NCBI GenBank assembly: GCA_016794585.1
Contig: JAEUJM010000032.1
Location: 186,001 to 250,000, forward strand
Reading direction: 5' to 3'
Source of the DNA: Acidimicrobiales bacterium
GTDB lineage: Bacteria > Actinomycetota > Acidimicrobiia > Acidimicrobiales > DATDAH01
DNA: 64,000 nt
Shown: piece by piece, positions 43,120 through 51,011 of the stretch
Layout: each line of letters begins with the position of its first letter
Numbering within the stretch: the stretch's first letter is position 1
Notes under the pieces: model-generated
What the model was told of the DNA's origin: nothing
The model's input: the letters and a program-made list of their open reading frames with translations, nothing else
The model's database searches: none
Translations under genes and position numbers: made by a program

Positions 43120-43923
43120 GTGGCCTTCCGGCGGGTCGGGGGCCTGCGCTTCCACGTCCAGCAGCTGGGCAAGCAAACGACCGGCGCGCCCGTGGTCATG
43201 CTCCACGGGCTGTTCACCGGCAGCCTGGCGTCCTGGTGGTTCACCGCGGCGCCGGCGGTCGCCCGCACCCATCCGGTCCGCCTGATCGACCTGCGGGGCC
43301 ATGGCCTCAGCGACTGCCCGCCGACGGGTTACGACACCGCCACGATGGTCGACGACGTCCTCGCGCTGACCGATGACCTGCCCCCCTTCGCGGTGGTCGG
43401 CCACAGCTACGGCGCGCTCCTCGGCCTGCGCCTGGCCCTCGCCCACCCCGAGCGGGTGACCGCGGTGGCCTGCGTCGAACCGCCGCTCGTGGGGATCCGA
43501 GACGGGGGACCGGACGACGAACGGGACGCGCCCAGCGCGGACGCCACCGACACCGAGCGCCGCCTGCTGACCGAGACGTCGATCCTGGCCGACCTGCGGG
43601 CCGAGCCGCCGGTCACCGACGACGACCTGCGCGCCGTCGGCGTCCCCCTCGCCTTTGTGTTCGGCCGGCGCTCCTGGTGCGCCCCGGCGGCCGAGCGGGT
43701 GGCCGAGGTGCGGCCCGATGCGGCCCTCGTGGTGCTCGACGGCGGCCACGCCATCCATCTCGACGCCCGCGCCGAGGTGGCCGAGCTCTTGGTGGCCCTC
43801 CTCGACGCCTCACCCGTAACTGCAACGGTGTCTGACACCGTTGCAGGTCGCGTCGGCGACGACTCCGGCGACGACCCCGGCGACGGCCCCGGCGACGACC
43901 ACGAGGCGGTGGCCCATGGCTGA
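43120..43923 (+). CDS. Alpha/beta hydrolase 1 of the biosynthetic locus
   Basis: The 267-residue fold has oxyanion region VVMLHGLFTGSLASW, nucleophile elbow VVGHSYGALLGLRLA (Ser) and catalytic His in LDGGHAIHLDA. The acid residue is likely in the AFVFGRRSW strand region. Such enzymes in PKS loci often act as thioesterases, cyclases or esterases; which applies is unknown. GTG 43120 is three bases after the ACP stop. The last 35 residues contain a 27-bp perfect palindrome and an Asp/Gly-rich tail (GDDSGDDPGDGPGDDHE) that look added to the fold. The stop overlaps the next hydrolase by 8 bp. Confidence 0.83.
   Translation: MAFRRVGGLRFHVQQLGKQTTGAPVVMLHGLFTGSLASWWFTAAPAVARTHPVRLIDLRGHGLSDCPPTGYDTATMVDDVLALTDDLPPFAVVGHSYGALLGLRLALAHPERVTAVACVEPPLVGIRDGGPDDERDAPSADATDTERRLLTETSILADLRAEPPVTDDDLRAVGVPLAFVFGRRSWCAPAAERVAEVRPDAALVVLDGGHAIHLDARAEVAELLVALLDASPVTATVSDTVAGRVGDDSGDDPGDGPGDDHEAVAHG
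43820..43846. repeat. 27-bp perfect palindrome in the 3-prime end of hydrolase 1
   Basis: CTGCAACGGTGTC-T-GACACCGTTGCAG pairs over 13 bp on each side of one central base. It lies in the coding sequence after the last catalytic residue, encoding the tail residues TATVSDTVAG. Confidence 0.88.
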
Positions 43924-44797
43924 GGTCACGGCCAACGGCGTGCGCTTCCACGTGTCCCGACTCGGCGGGGGCGATCAGACCGTCGTCATGCTCCACGGCC
44001 TCGTCATGGACAACCTGTCGAGCTACTACTACACGCTCGCCAACCCCTTCGCCCGGGAGTGCGACGTCGTCCTCTACGACCTGCGGGGCCACGGACGCAG
44101 CGAGCGCCCACCCACCGGCTACACCGTCGAGGACTCGGTGGCCGACCTCGACGCCCTGCTCACCGAGCTCGGCATCGACCACCCCGTCCACCTCGTGGGC
44201 AACAGCTACGGCGGCGTCGTGGCCCTGGAGATGGCCGTCGCCCACCCCGAGCGAGTGGCGGGCATCGCTCTCATCGAGGCGCACTTCGCGGTCGAGGGCT
44301 GGGGCCACCACATGGCCGGCAGCCTGGCCCTTGCCGCGTTCGGCCTGGCCGAGGACGAGGTCGAGCAGTGGCTCGAGGAGCAGGGCGGCCGCAAGCTGAA
44401 CAAGCTGGCCCGCAACGCCGAGGCCCTCATCTACGACACCACCATGCTGAACGACCTCGAGGCGGTGCACCCCCTGCCCCGCGAGGCGCTGGCCGCCATC
44501 GCCTGCCCGGTGCTGGCCTTCTACGGCGAGCACTCCGACCTGCTCGACCGGGCCCGCGACCTCGACGAGCTGGTGCCCGACTGCGACCTGCGCATCCTCC
44601 CCGGCTGCACCCACTCGGTGCTCATGGAGGCGACGCCCGAGCTGAAGGCCACCCTCCTGCCGTGGATCCTCGGCCAGCCGGTGCCGGACTACCCGGCGGC
44701 GCCCGAGACGGTCGCCATGGCCGAGCTGCTGGCCTTGGCCGCGGCGCAGGACGCTCCCGCCGGCGCCGAGGCGCCGTCGGAGGGAGAGGCGCCGTGA
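43916..44797 (+). CDS. Alpha/beta hydrolase 2 of the biosynthetic locus
   Basis: The 293-residue protein is a paralogue of hydrolase 1, sharing MAEVTANGVRFHVSRLG at the start, VVMLHGLVMDNLSS, DLRGHGRSERPPTGY, and nucleophile elbow LVGNSYGGVVALEMA with Asn before Ser. The acid is in VLAFYGEHSDLL and the His in PGCTHSVLME. Two related hydrolases in tandem suggest a division of labour, such as editing and release, or a heteromeric enzyme. ATG 43916 lies within the end of hydrolase 1. Confidence 0.85.
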   Translation: MAEVTANGVRFHVSRLGGGDQTVVMLHGLVMDNLSSYYYTLANPFARECDVVLYDLRGHGRSERPPTGYTVEDSVADLDALLTELGIDHPVHLVGNSYGGVVALEMAVAHPERVAGIALIEAHFAVEGWGHHMAGSLALAAFGLAEDEVEQWLEEQGGRKLNKLARNAEALIYDTTMLNDLEAVHPLPREALAAIACPVLAFYGEHSDLLDRARDLDELVPDCDLRILPGCTHSVLMEATPELKATLLPWILGQPVPDYPAAPETVAMAELLALAAAQDAPAGAEAPSEGEAP

Positions 44798-44879
44798 GGA
44801 CGGGACACGGCCGAGCGGCGCGCCGGCGGACGGTGCATCGAACCGGACCCCGAAGGGGCGAGGCCGAAGGCGGACGAGG

Positions 44880-46061
44880 ATGAGCGCCCGATTCCTGTTC
44901 GTGGTGCCGCCCCTCCACGGCCACGTCAACCCGACGGTGTCGGTGGGCCACGAGCTCGCCGCCCGCGGCCACGAGGTCGCCTGGGCGGGCGAGCCGAGCA
45001 CGGTCGGCCCCCTCCTCGCCGACGGCGCCGCCCTCTTCCCCTGCCCGCCGCGCCTCCCGGCCTCCATGGAGGACGCGCTGCGCCACCGGGCCGAGGGGCT
45101 GCGGGGCGCCGCCGCCCTGAAGTTCCTGTGGGAGGACGCGCTCCTGCCGTTGGCCCTGGCCATGGAGGAGCCCCTCGAGGCCGCCATCGCCGACTTCCGC
45201 CCGGACGTGCTGGTCGTGGACCAGCAGGCCTCGGTCGGCGGTGTGCTCGCCCGCCGCCACGGCCTGCCCTGGGCCACCTCGGCCACCACCTCCGCCGAGT
45301 TCGCCGACCCCCTCGCGGGCCTGCCCAAGATCGGCGAGTGGGTGCAGGAGTCTTTGATCGACCTCCAGGTGCGCCTCGGTGTGCCCGAGGCCGAGGCGCG
45401 TGCGGCCGGCGACCTCCGCTTCTCCGACCACCTGGTGCTGGCCTTCACGGGCGCCGCCCTCGTCGGCGACGTCGACCGCTTCCCCGGCCACTACGTGTTC
45501 GTGGGGCCCTCCACCACCGCTCGGGTGGAGACCACCGGGTTCCCGTGGGACTGGCTCGACCCCGGTCGCCCGCACGTCCTCGTGTCGCTCGGCACCGTGA
45601 ACCAGTCCGTGGGGGAGCGCTTCTACAACGTCGCCGTCGATGCGGTGCGCGACCTCGACGTGCAGGCGGTGGTGGTCGCCCCCACCGAGATGGTGGCCGA
45701 CGTGCCCGAGAACGTTCGGGTGCAGCCGTTCGTCCCGCAGCTGGCGCTGCTTTCCCACATCGATGCCGTGGTGGGCCACGGCGGCCACAACACCACCTGC
45801 GAGGCCCTCGCCGAAGGCGTCCCGCTCGTGCTCGCCCCCATCCGCGACGACCAGCCCGTCGTGGCGCAGCAGGTGGTCGACGCCGGCGCCGGCCTGCGGG
45901 TGAAGTTCGGCCGGGTGCAGGCGCCGGCGCTGCGCGCCGCGGTCGAGCAGGTGCTCACCGAGCCCTCGTTCCGGGAGGGCGCCGCCCGCATCGCCGCCTC
46001 CTTCGCCACCGCCGGGGGAGCCCCCCGAGCCGCCGACCACCTGGAGAAGCTCCTCCCATGA
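44880..46061 (+). CDS. Family 1 (MGT-type) glycosyltransferase
   Basis: The 393-residue GT-B enzyme has FLFVVPPLHGHVNPTVSVGHELAARGHEV at the N-terminus and the sugar-nucleotide region VVGHGGHNTTCEALAEGVPLVLAPIRDDQPVVAQQV at the C-terminus. It resembles macrolide/flavonoid glycosyltransferases that use NDP-sugars on lipophilic acceptors. Within this locus the acceptor is presumably the polyketide or fatty product of the synthases. ATG 44880 follows GACGAGG. No NDP-sugar biosynthesis genes are nearby, so a housekeeping sugar donor is likely. Confidence 0.88.
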   Translation: MSARFLFVVPPLHGHVNPTVSVGHELAARGHEVAWAGEPSTVGPLLADGAALFPCPPRLPASMEDALRHRAEGLRGAAALKFLWEDALLPLALAMEEPLEAAIADFRPDVLVVDQQASVGGVLARRHGLPWATSATTSAEFADPLAGLPKIGEWVQESLIDLQVRLGVPEAEARAAGDLRFSDHLVLAFTGAALVGDVDRFPGHYVFVGPSTTARVETTGFPWDWLDPGRPHVLVSLGTVNQSVGERFYNVAVDAVRDLDVQAVVVAPTEMVADVPENVRVQPFVPQLALLSHIDAVVGHGGHNTTCEALAEGVPLVLAPIRDDQPVVAQQVVDAGAGLRVKFGRVQAPALRAAVEQVLTEPSFREGAARIAASFATAGGAPRAADHLEKLLP

Positions 46062-46095
46062 CCGCCTCCGGCTCCGGCCCCCACCCCGCCACCCG

Positions 46096-46143
46096 TTCTG
46101 GGTACTCGTGTGTGTTCTGGACGACACAGGGGAGTACCCAGAA
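46096..46143. repeat. Palindromic intergenic repeat, copy 3 of the GGGTACTC family
   Basis: TTCTGGGTACTC (46096-46107) and GAGTACCCAGAA (46132-46143) are exact complements. A second inner stem TGTGT/ACACA lies around loop TCTGGACG, which matches copy 1. It lies between glycosyltransferase and methyltransferase. Confidence 0.82.
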
Positions 46144-46167
46144 GGCGCTGAGCGGCGGGATCCGACC

Positions 46168-48000
46168 GTGAGTGGGACCCGCCGCCGGCGCCACCGCCTC
46201 CTGAAGGTCGTGCTCGCCCTGCTCGCCGCGTACCTGCTCGGCGATGCGCTGAAAGCCCGCAAGCGCCTGGGCGCCCTTGCCACCCTCGTCCCGAGCGACG
46301 AGGAGCCCAGCGAGCGCCATCGCCTCGTCACCGCCGAGGGGGTGCACGTCGGCGAGGCCACGCTGCGGTCGGCCAGTGCCTTCGTTGCCGACCAGGGCCT
46401 GGCCGCGGTCGACCTGGTGCCGGGCGACCTCGCCGCCGAGGAGGCGTTGGAACTCGCCGCCCTCGTGGACCCGACCAACTACCGGCGGTCCCGCCTGGCC
46501 CCCGGTCGGGGCGCGGGCCGGGCGCTGTTGGTCGACGCCGACCTGCTCGAGCGGGCCGACATCCCCGTCACCGAAGGACTCGATCCGGTGGCCTTCCTGG
46601 CCGCCGAGATCGAGCTGAAGCGCCTCGCGCCCACCGACGTGGACCTCGCCGTGGCGCCGGGGCTCACGACCCACCCCCTCGACCCCGACAAGCGCCGGGC
46701 CTACGTCGACGCCCTGTTCTCGACGGCCGCCCCGGCCGTGTTCGCCATGCCCGCCCTCCAGTGGGCGCTGATCGGCGCCGGCCTGGTGCTGGCCCCGCCG
46801 TGGGGCCTCGCCGCGCTCGCCGCCTACTGCGCTGCGCCCGCCGTGGGCGCCGCCGGCACCCCCGTGGCGCCGTCCGACCTCGGGTCGCGGGTGGCGCTGC
46901 GGTGGCTGCTCGAGCCGGTGCGCTGGATGAAGACGCTGACCGGTCGCTGGCAGCCCCCGCCCAAGCCCGACCCCATCGAGAGCCGGCGTGAGTGGTACGA
47001 GCAGCAGCTCAGCCTCGGCCTCGACCGCCTCTTCGAGGAACGCCGGCCGGACTGCCCGATCTGCGGCTCGACCCACCTGCACGAGCGTCTGCACACCACC
47101 GACGTCCTCCAGCACAAGCCCGGCGAGTTCATCCTCGAGGAGTGCGGCGACTGCGGGGTCATCTTCCAGAACCCCCGGCTGTCCATCGAGGGCCTGGACT
47201 TCTACTACGAGGACTTCTACGACGGCCTCGGCGAGGACTTCACCGAGTTCATCTTCGGCGCCAGCGACCACTCGTACGTGGGCCGGGCCGAGATGGTGCA
47301 GGGCCAGGCCGTCCCCGAGCGCTGGCTCGACGTCGGCGCCGGCCACGGCCACTTCTGCCTCGTGGCCCGGGACACCTGGCCCGAGACCACCTTCGACGGC
47401 CTCGACCTCAGCGACTCGATCGACGAGGCCGCCCGCCGCGGCTGGGTCGACCACGGCTACCGGGGGATGTTCCCCGAGCTCGCGCCCACGATGGCCGGCG
47501 CCTACGACGTGGTGAGCATGCACCACTACCTCGAGCACACCCGTGAGCCGCTGGACGAGATCGACGCCGCCGCCACCGCTCTCGTGCCCGGCGGCCACCT
47601 GCTCATCGAGCTGCCCGACCCCGAGAGCCGCTTCCCGCTGTTGGTGGGCCGCTGGTGGATCCCGTGGTTCCAGCCCCAGCACCAGCACCTCATCCCCCTC
47701 GGGCGCCTGAAGGAGGAGCTGGACCGCCACGGCTTCGACGTCGTGGCCGACGACCGGGCCACGGCCCACCAGACCGTCGACTTCGTGATCGCCGCCTGGC
47801 TCTGGCTCAACCACTTCGTCCCCGCCGACGCGCCCTGGACCCCCAAGGGCTCGCCCCTGCGGGGCCTGGCCCGTCTGGCGGTGATCGCCGCCGGCGCGCC
47901 GCTCCTCGTCGTCGCCTTCCTGGCCGACCAGGTCGCCAACGTCTTCATCCAGCGCAGCGACCGCGGCAACACGTACCGGGTCCTGGCGCGGCGGCGCTAG
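46168..48000 (+). CDS. Membrane-anchored SAM methyltransferase with zinc ribbon
   Basis: The 610-residue protein has an N-terminal transmembrane helix (KVVLALLAAYLLGDALKA) and a roughly 200-residue region with two more hydrophobic helices (AMPALQWALIGAGLVLAPPWGLAALAAYCAA). A zinc ribbon CPICGS...ECGDCG is then followed by NPRLSIEGLDFYYEDFY. The methyltransferase core has ERWLDVGAGHGHFCLVA, TFDGLDLSDSIDEA, and MHHYLEHTREP. A C-terminal hydrophobic patch (LAVIAAGAPLLVVAFLA) may be a further membrane contact. Zinc ribbon plus methyltransferase is the Methyltransf_13/14-like arrangement of sugar C-methyltransferases. It probably modifies the glycosylated product. GTG 46168 is preferred; the frame upstream runs through the palindromic repeat. 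Confidence 0.78.
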   Translation: MSGTRRRRHRLLKVVLALLAAYLLGDALKARKRLGALATLVPSDEEPSERHRLVTAEGVHVGEATLRSASAFVADQGLAAVDLVPGDLAAEEALELAALVDPTNYRRSRLAPGRGAGRALLVDADLLERADIPVTEGLDPVAFLAAEIELKRLAPTDVDLAVAPGLTTHPLDPDKRRAYVDALFSTAAPAVFAMPALQWALIGAGLVLAPPWGLAALAAYCAAPAVGAAGTPVAPSDLGSRVALRWLLEPVRWMKTLTGRWQPPPKPDPIESRREWYEQQLSLGLDRLFEERRPDCPICGSTHLHERLHTTDVLQHKPGEFILEECGDCGVIFQNPRLSIEGLDFYYEDFYDGLGEDFTEFIFGASDHSYVGRAEMVQGQAVPERWLDVGAGHGHFCLVARDTWPETTFDGLDLSDSIDEAARRGWVDHGYRGMFPELAPTMAGAYDVVSMHHYLEHTREPLDEIDAAATALVPGGHLLIELPDPESRFPLLVGRWWIPWFQPQHQHLIPLGRLKEELDRHGFDVVADDRATAHQTVDFVIAAWLWLNHFVPADAPWTPKGSPLRGLARLAVIAAGAPLLVVAFLADQVANVFIQRSDRGNTYRVLARRR

Positions 48001-48004
48001 GAGG

Positions 48005-48028
48005 CGTCGGCCCGGGCGGGAGCCGACG
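48005..48028. terminator. Hairpin between convergent genes
   Basis: CGTCGGC and GCCGACG enclose a 10-nt loop in the 45-bp gap between the methyltransferase stop and the stop of the minus-strand propeller gene. It may serve both directions. Confidence 0.4.
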
Positions 48029-48045
48029 TCGAGGACGCCCAGCGA

Positions 48046-49437
48046 TCAGCAGGCGCCGCGGGTGGCGGTGTACTTGACCACGTCCTTCTTGGTCGGGTCG
48101 GCCACCGAGGTGACGGTGGCGGTCTGGGTGATCGAGGCGCCCCGAGGTGTCCCCGCCGTGGCCTTGACGAAGATGCCTATCTCGTAGGTCTCGCCGGGGA
48201 GGAGGAGCGGTGTGCGGAAGGTGCCGGCGACCACCCGGCTGGTCACGGTGCCTGCCGCGCTGGCGTGGCGCACGGTGAAGCGGCTGTTGCCGGCGGGGGA
48301 CTTCACCGTGAAGCGGTCGGCCACGTTGCCATCGTTCTGCATCCTGACGGCAAAGCCCGCCTCCAAGTATTGGCTCGAGCAGGTCGTGTTCGACTTGGTC
48401 TGGCCGGCGCCGGTCAGGTTGTAGATGTTGTTGCCCGCCAACGCGCCTCCCGTTCCGATCTGGGCGTCGGCCTTCCGCTTCCACCTGTCGGGGCCAACGG
48501 GGGTGACGATGCGCACCCGATCGGCGAGGGTTTCGCCGATCAACACCTCGCCGGCGTCGCCGAGCCGAAGGTTGGAGGCCGCCGCGGCGGTCCACTGGTC
48601 AACCAGGGCGCCGGCGGTCGTGTAGCGGAAGAGGCCCGCGAGCCCGGAGACCAGCACGTAGCCGTCCGGGTGGACCGCGACATCACCCGATGTGAGCACA
48701 GCGAAGCTACGGATGAGCGTGCCCCCTGTCGAGAGGACGGCGACCCGCATCGGATCGCCCACGGTGGGAGTGTCGAAGCTCGCGTAGATCTTGCCGTCGG
48801 GCCCCACACCGATCCCGAGGATGCGGCGGGCACTGGCGAGCGTCCACTGGCGGGTGGAGGCGCCGGTGGGGTCGACCTCCCGGTACGAGTTGTCATCGAC
48901 CCGCACCAGCAGGTTCCCGGCGGCGGTGAAGGCGTCGGGGTGCCCGTGGGTCCAGACATCGATGAAAGCGCCCTCCGGGGTGAAGCGCTGCACCCGGTAC
49001 TGCACGTCTCCGTTGGAGTCACGGTCCTCGTCCTGGGCGTAGACGGTGCCGTCGGGTGCGACCCGAGCGCGCGGGCCGCTCGTGAACTCACCGGGTCCTT
49101 CGTTGGTGGGTTCTTCGGGAGCCCCCCAGGCCCTGATGAAGCTGCCGTCGGCACTGAAGGCCTGGATCCGATCGTTCTCGGGGCCGCCGAAGAAGCCGTC
49201 GCTCACGTACACAGTGCCGTCGGGACCCACGCCGGCGACGCCGGGACCCCGGAACTGCCCGGGCCCCGAGCCGGTGGTGCCCCAGGACGCCACGGGCGTC
49301 GGCGCCACCTCGGCGTCGCCCGCCTCGGTCTGGGCGCCGGCACCGCCGACGCCGGCGGATGCCAGCACGAACGCGGTCAGGGCCACCGCCGCCCCCAGCC
49401 GGGTGCGTCGCCTGAGGGCCGTGTCATCTGCGTTCAT
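48046..49437 (-). CDS. Secreted NHL-type beta-propeller with C-terminal QNDG-family domain
   Basis: The 463-residue exported protein has a Sec signal ending near GAGAQTEAG. NHL-like blades follow (VAGVGPDGTVYVSDGFFG, ARVAPDGTVYAQDED, IGVGPDGKIYASFD, VAVHPDGYVLVSG). From about residue 325 a separate domain begins, PDxxIG-like with IYNLTGAGQTKSNTT and FAVRMQNDGNVADRF, ending in VKYTATRGAC. That domain is shared with three other exported proteins in this window. The promoter element TTGGCCCAAATTGCGGTATC sits 33 bp before the ATG, and there is no Shine-Dalgarno sequence. The protein is likely an adhesive or binding surface protein; no catalytic residues are seen. Confidence 0.8.
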   Translation of the reverse strand: MNADDTALRRRTRLGAAVALTAFVLASAGVGGAGAQTEAGDAEVAPTPVASWGTTGSGPGQFRGPGVAGVGPDGTVYVSDGFFGGPENDRIQAFSADGSFIRAWGAPEEPTNEGPGEFTSGPRARVAPDGTVYAQDEDRDSNGDVQYRVQRFTPEGAFIDVWTHGHPDAFTAAGNLLVRVDDNSYREVDPTGASTRQWTLASARRILGIGVGPDGKIYASFDTPTVGDPMRVAVLSTGGTLIRSFAVLTSGDVAVHPDGYVLVSGLAGLFRYTTAGALVDQWTAAAASNLRLGDAGEVLIGETLADRVRIVTPVGPDRWKRKADAQIGTGGALAGNNIYNLTGAGQTKSNTTCSSQYLEAGFAVRMQNDGNVADRFTVKSPAGNSRFTVRHASAAGTVTSRVVAGTFRTPLLLPGETYEIGIFVKATAGTPRGASITQTATVTSVADPTKKDVVKYTATRGAC

Positions 49438-49470
49438 GCTCGCGGACGCTAGGGAGCGGCTTCCCCGGCC

Positions 49471-49490
49471 GATACCGCAATTTGGGCCAA
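49471..49490 (-). promoter_or_regulatory. TTGGCCC-ATTGCGGTATC element, copy A
   Basis: On the minus strand it reads TTGGCCCAAATTGCGGTATC and ends 33 bp before the ATG of the secreted propeller gene. It is one of five copies in the window, all upstream of exported proteins. Confidence 0.8.
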
Positions 49491-49662
49491 CTTCGTTCTC
49501 GCAGGAGCACCCCGTCGAGGGTTCTCAGGCCGGTGTGGCGAACGACGGGAAGTCGCCGGAACCGGCACCACGTTGTCCCTCTCCGTCGTCCCGGGCGGTG
49601 GCGGCGCCGGCCAGCGCCCGAGCGGGGCAGTTCCTGGAGCGTCCCCAGGGTCGGGCGTCCGA

Positions 49663-50094
49663 TCACGCCGCCGCCGGTGACTGCCAGACGAGGCCGGGGA
49701 AGCGGCTGAAGTCGGTGTCGTAGGACACGAGGTCGGCGCCGTGCTCGATGGCCAGAGCAGCGAGATGGGCGTCGGTCACGAGGTTGCCGCCGACGCCGGT
49801 GGCCTCGAGCAGCTCGGTGAGCAGGTCGAGGTGGCGGGCCGTCGGCTGGGGCACGGTGACGTTGGGGCGTCCGTGCCACTCGCGGACGAGGTCGATCGCC
49901 TGTCGGGGCGCGAGGGGTGAGGCCACGATCCTGGGGTTGGTGGTGATGCGGACGAAGCCGACGGTGACCGCACTGGGCAGAGCGACGGTCTCTGATCCCG
50001 ACAGGGCGTGGTCGAGCCACGACTTGGCAACGGTGTGTTTCGGTGAGCCGAGGTCGATGGCGTAGATCAGGACGTTGACGTCGATGAGCTTCAC
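49663..50094 (-). CDS. PIN-domain toxin (VapC)
   Basis: The 143-residue PIN protein has LIDVNVLIYAIDLGSPKH with the first Asp, LPSAVTVGFVRITTNPR in the second conserved block, and NLVTDAHLAALAIEHGADLVSYDTDFSRFPGL with the remaining acidic residues. The TNPR motif is typical of the VapC subgroup. It is predicted to be an Mg-dependent RNase held inactive by the antitoxin encoded just upstream. The GTG start overlaps the antitoxin stop (GTGA), so the two are coupled. The module lies inside the secreted-protein region but does not share its promoter element. Confidence 0.87.
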   Translation of the reverse strand: MKLIDVNVLIYAIDLGSPKHTVAKSWLDHALSGSETVALPSAVTVGFVRITTNPRIVASPLAPRQAIDLVREWHGRPNVTVPQPTARHLDLLTELLEATGVGGNLVTDAHLAALAIEHGADLVSYDTDFSRFPGLVWQSPAAA

Positions 50095-50348
50095 TTGCCC
50101 ATCTCGAGCTTGCGGATGATCTCCTCGTCCTCGAGCTGGGCGGCGAGTGACAGCGCCTTGTCCAGGTTCACCCCGGGTCGAACGCCGAGCGAGAACGTCG
50201 GCGTCTCGTACGGCTCGGGTGTCGCGTCCGACCGAAGGCCGCGCCGGAGGAGCTCGTTGACCGTCTCTTTGAACCCGGTCCCCCGCTCGCGCATGAGGCG
50301 CTTGATCTGCTGGGCCACGTCCTCGTCGAGCGTCAAGGTGGTCCGCAC
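50091..50348 (-). CDS. Ribbon-helix-helix antitoxin (VapB)
   Basis: The 85-residue protein has a classic RHH start, RTTLTLDEDVAQQIKRLMRERG, then FKETVNELLRRGL. The acidic tail LAAQLEDEEIIRKLEMGK would bind the toxin. It is the first gene of the pair. The upstream 65 bp contain GATGCTATGATGC-like direct repeats that may be the autoregulatory site. Confidence 0.87.
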   Translation of the reverse strand: MRTTLTLDEDVAQQIKRLMRERGTGFKETVNELLRRGLRSDATPEPYETPTFSLGVRPGVNLDKALSLAAQLEDEEIIRKLEMGK

Positions 50349-50413
50349 GGAAGCATCATAGCATCAGCCTGTACCGGGCCGGCGGTGATGAGTCGTCATG
50401 ACCGCCGAGCGGA

Positions 50414-50986
50414 TCAGCTGCGGCGGACCGTGATCTTCACCGTGTCGGTGCTGCCCGACTCGGTCGTGGCCCGGACCCGGCAGGTGAACGTGGCCCCCAC
50501 CGGCGCAGCCCGCTTCACCTTGACGGCCACCCGGAAGGGCATGGAGCTCGGCTCGGCGAGGATGGCATCCGCACCGCTGATGAAGGGGTTGATGACGAAG
50601 CCGCCCCCGACGACCTGGCTCGTGATGTCCGCGGTGAGCAGGTAGTACTTGACGTTGAAGCTGCTGTCTCCTGCGCAACCCGTCAGGGTGATGTCGGAGA
50701 CGTCTTCGAGCGTCACCGGCATCTCGATCTGCAGCCCGACGTGGAAGTTGGCGGTGGTGCCCCGTACGGCGCTACGGGAGACCGCCTGACCGCGGCCCCC
50801 TGTGTTGAAGGTCTCGTCGCCGACGAAGGTCGTGCCGTTGGCGGAGACCTTCAGGTCGGGCTGGAAACCGGCACCCTCCGGTGCCGCGCCGGCGGTGCCA
50901 CCGGTGACGCCGACGATCGCGAGCACGAAGGACAGTGCGAGCACGGCGGCGCGAGTCGTCCAATGGGTTGGAGCGGGGTGGTGCAT
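50414..50986 (-). CDS. Secreted QNDG-family protein 2
   Basis: The 190-residue protein has a signal peptide (RAAVLALSFVLAIVGVTGGTAGA). The mature region is one copy of the family domain: PDLKVSANGTTFVGDETFNTGGRGQAVSRSAVRGTT in order, then GCAGDSSFNVKYYLLTADITS, and at the end VKVKRAAPVGATFTCRVRATTESGSTDTVKITVRRS. The two Cys probably form a disulfide. QNDGD is replaced here by QIEMP. It follows a paralogue by 25 bp and should share its transcript, headed by the LuxR-like gene. I do not recognise a database family. Confidence 0.75.
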   Translation of the reverse strand: MHHPAPTHWTTRAAVLALSFVLAIVGVTGGTAGAAPEGAGFQPDLKVSANGTTFVGDETFNTGGRGQAVSRSAVRGTTANFHVGLQIEMPVTLEDVSDITLTGCAGDSSFNVKYYLLTADITSQVVGGGFVINPFISGADAILAEPSSMPFRVAVKVKRAAPVGATFTCRVRATTESGSTDTVKITVRRS

Positions 50987-51011
50987 GGACAGGGCTGAAC
51001 CTCCAGGGCGC

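Noticed and set aside
46108-46167. Extending the methyltransferase start into the upstream palindromic repeat
   Set aside because: The added residues derive from the repeat itself, and a GTG at 46168 starts directly before the basic region and membrane helix.
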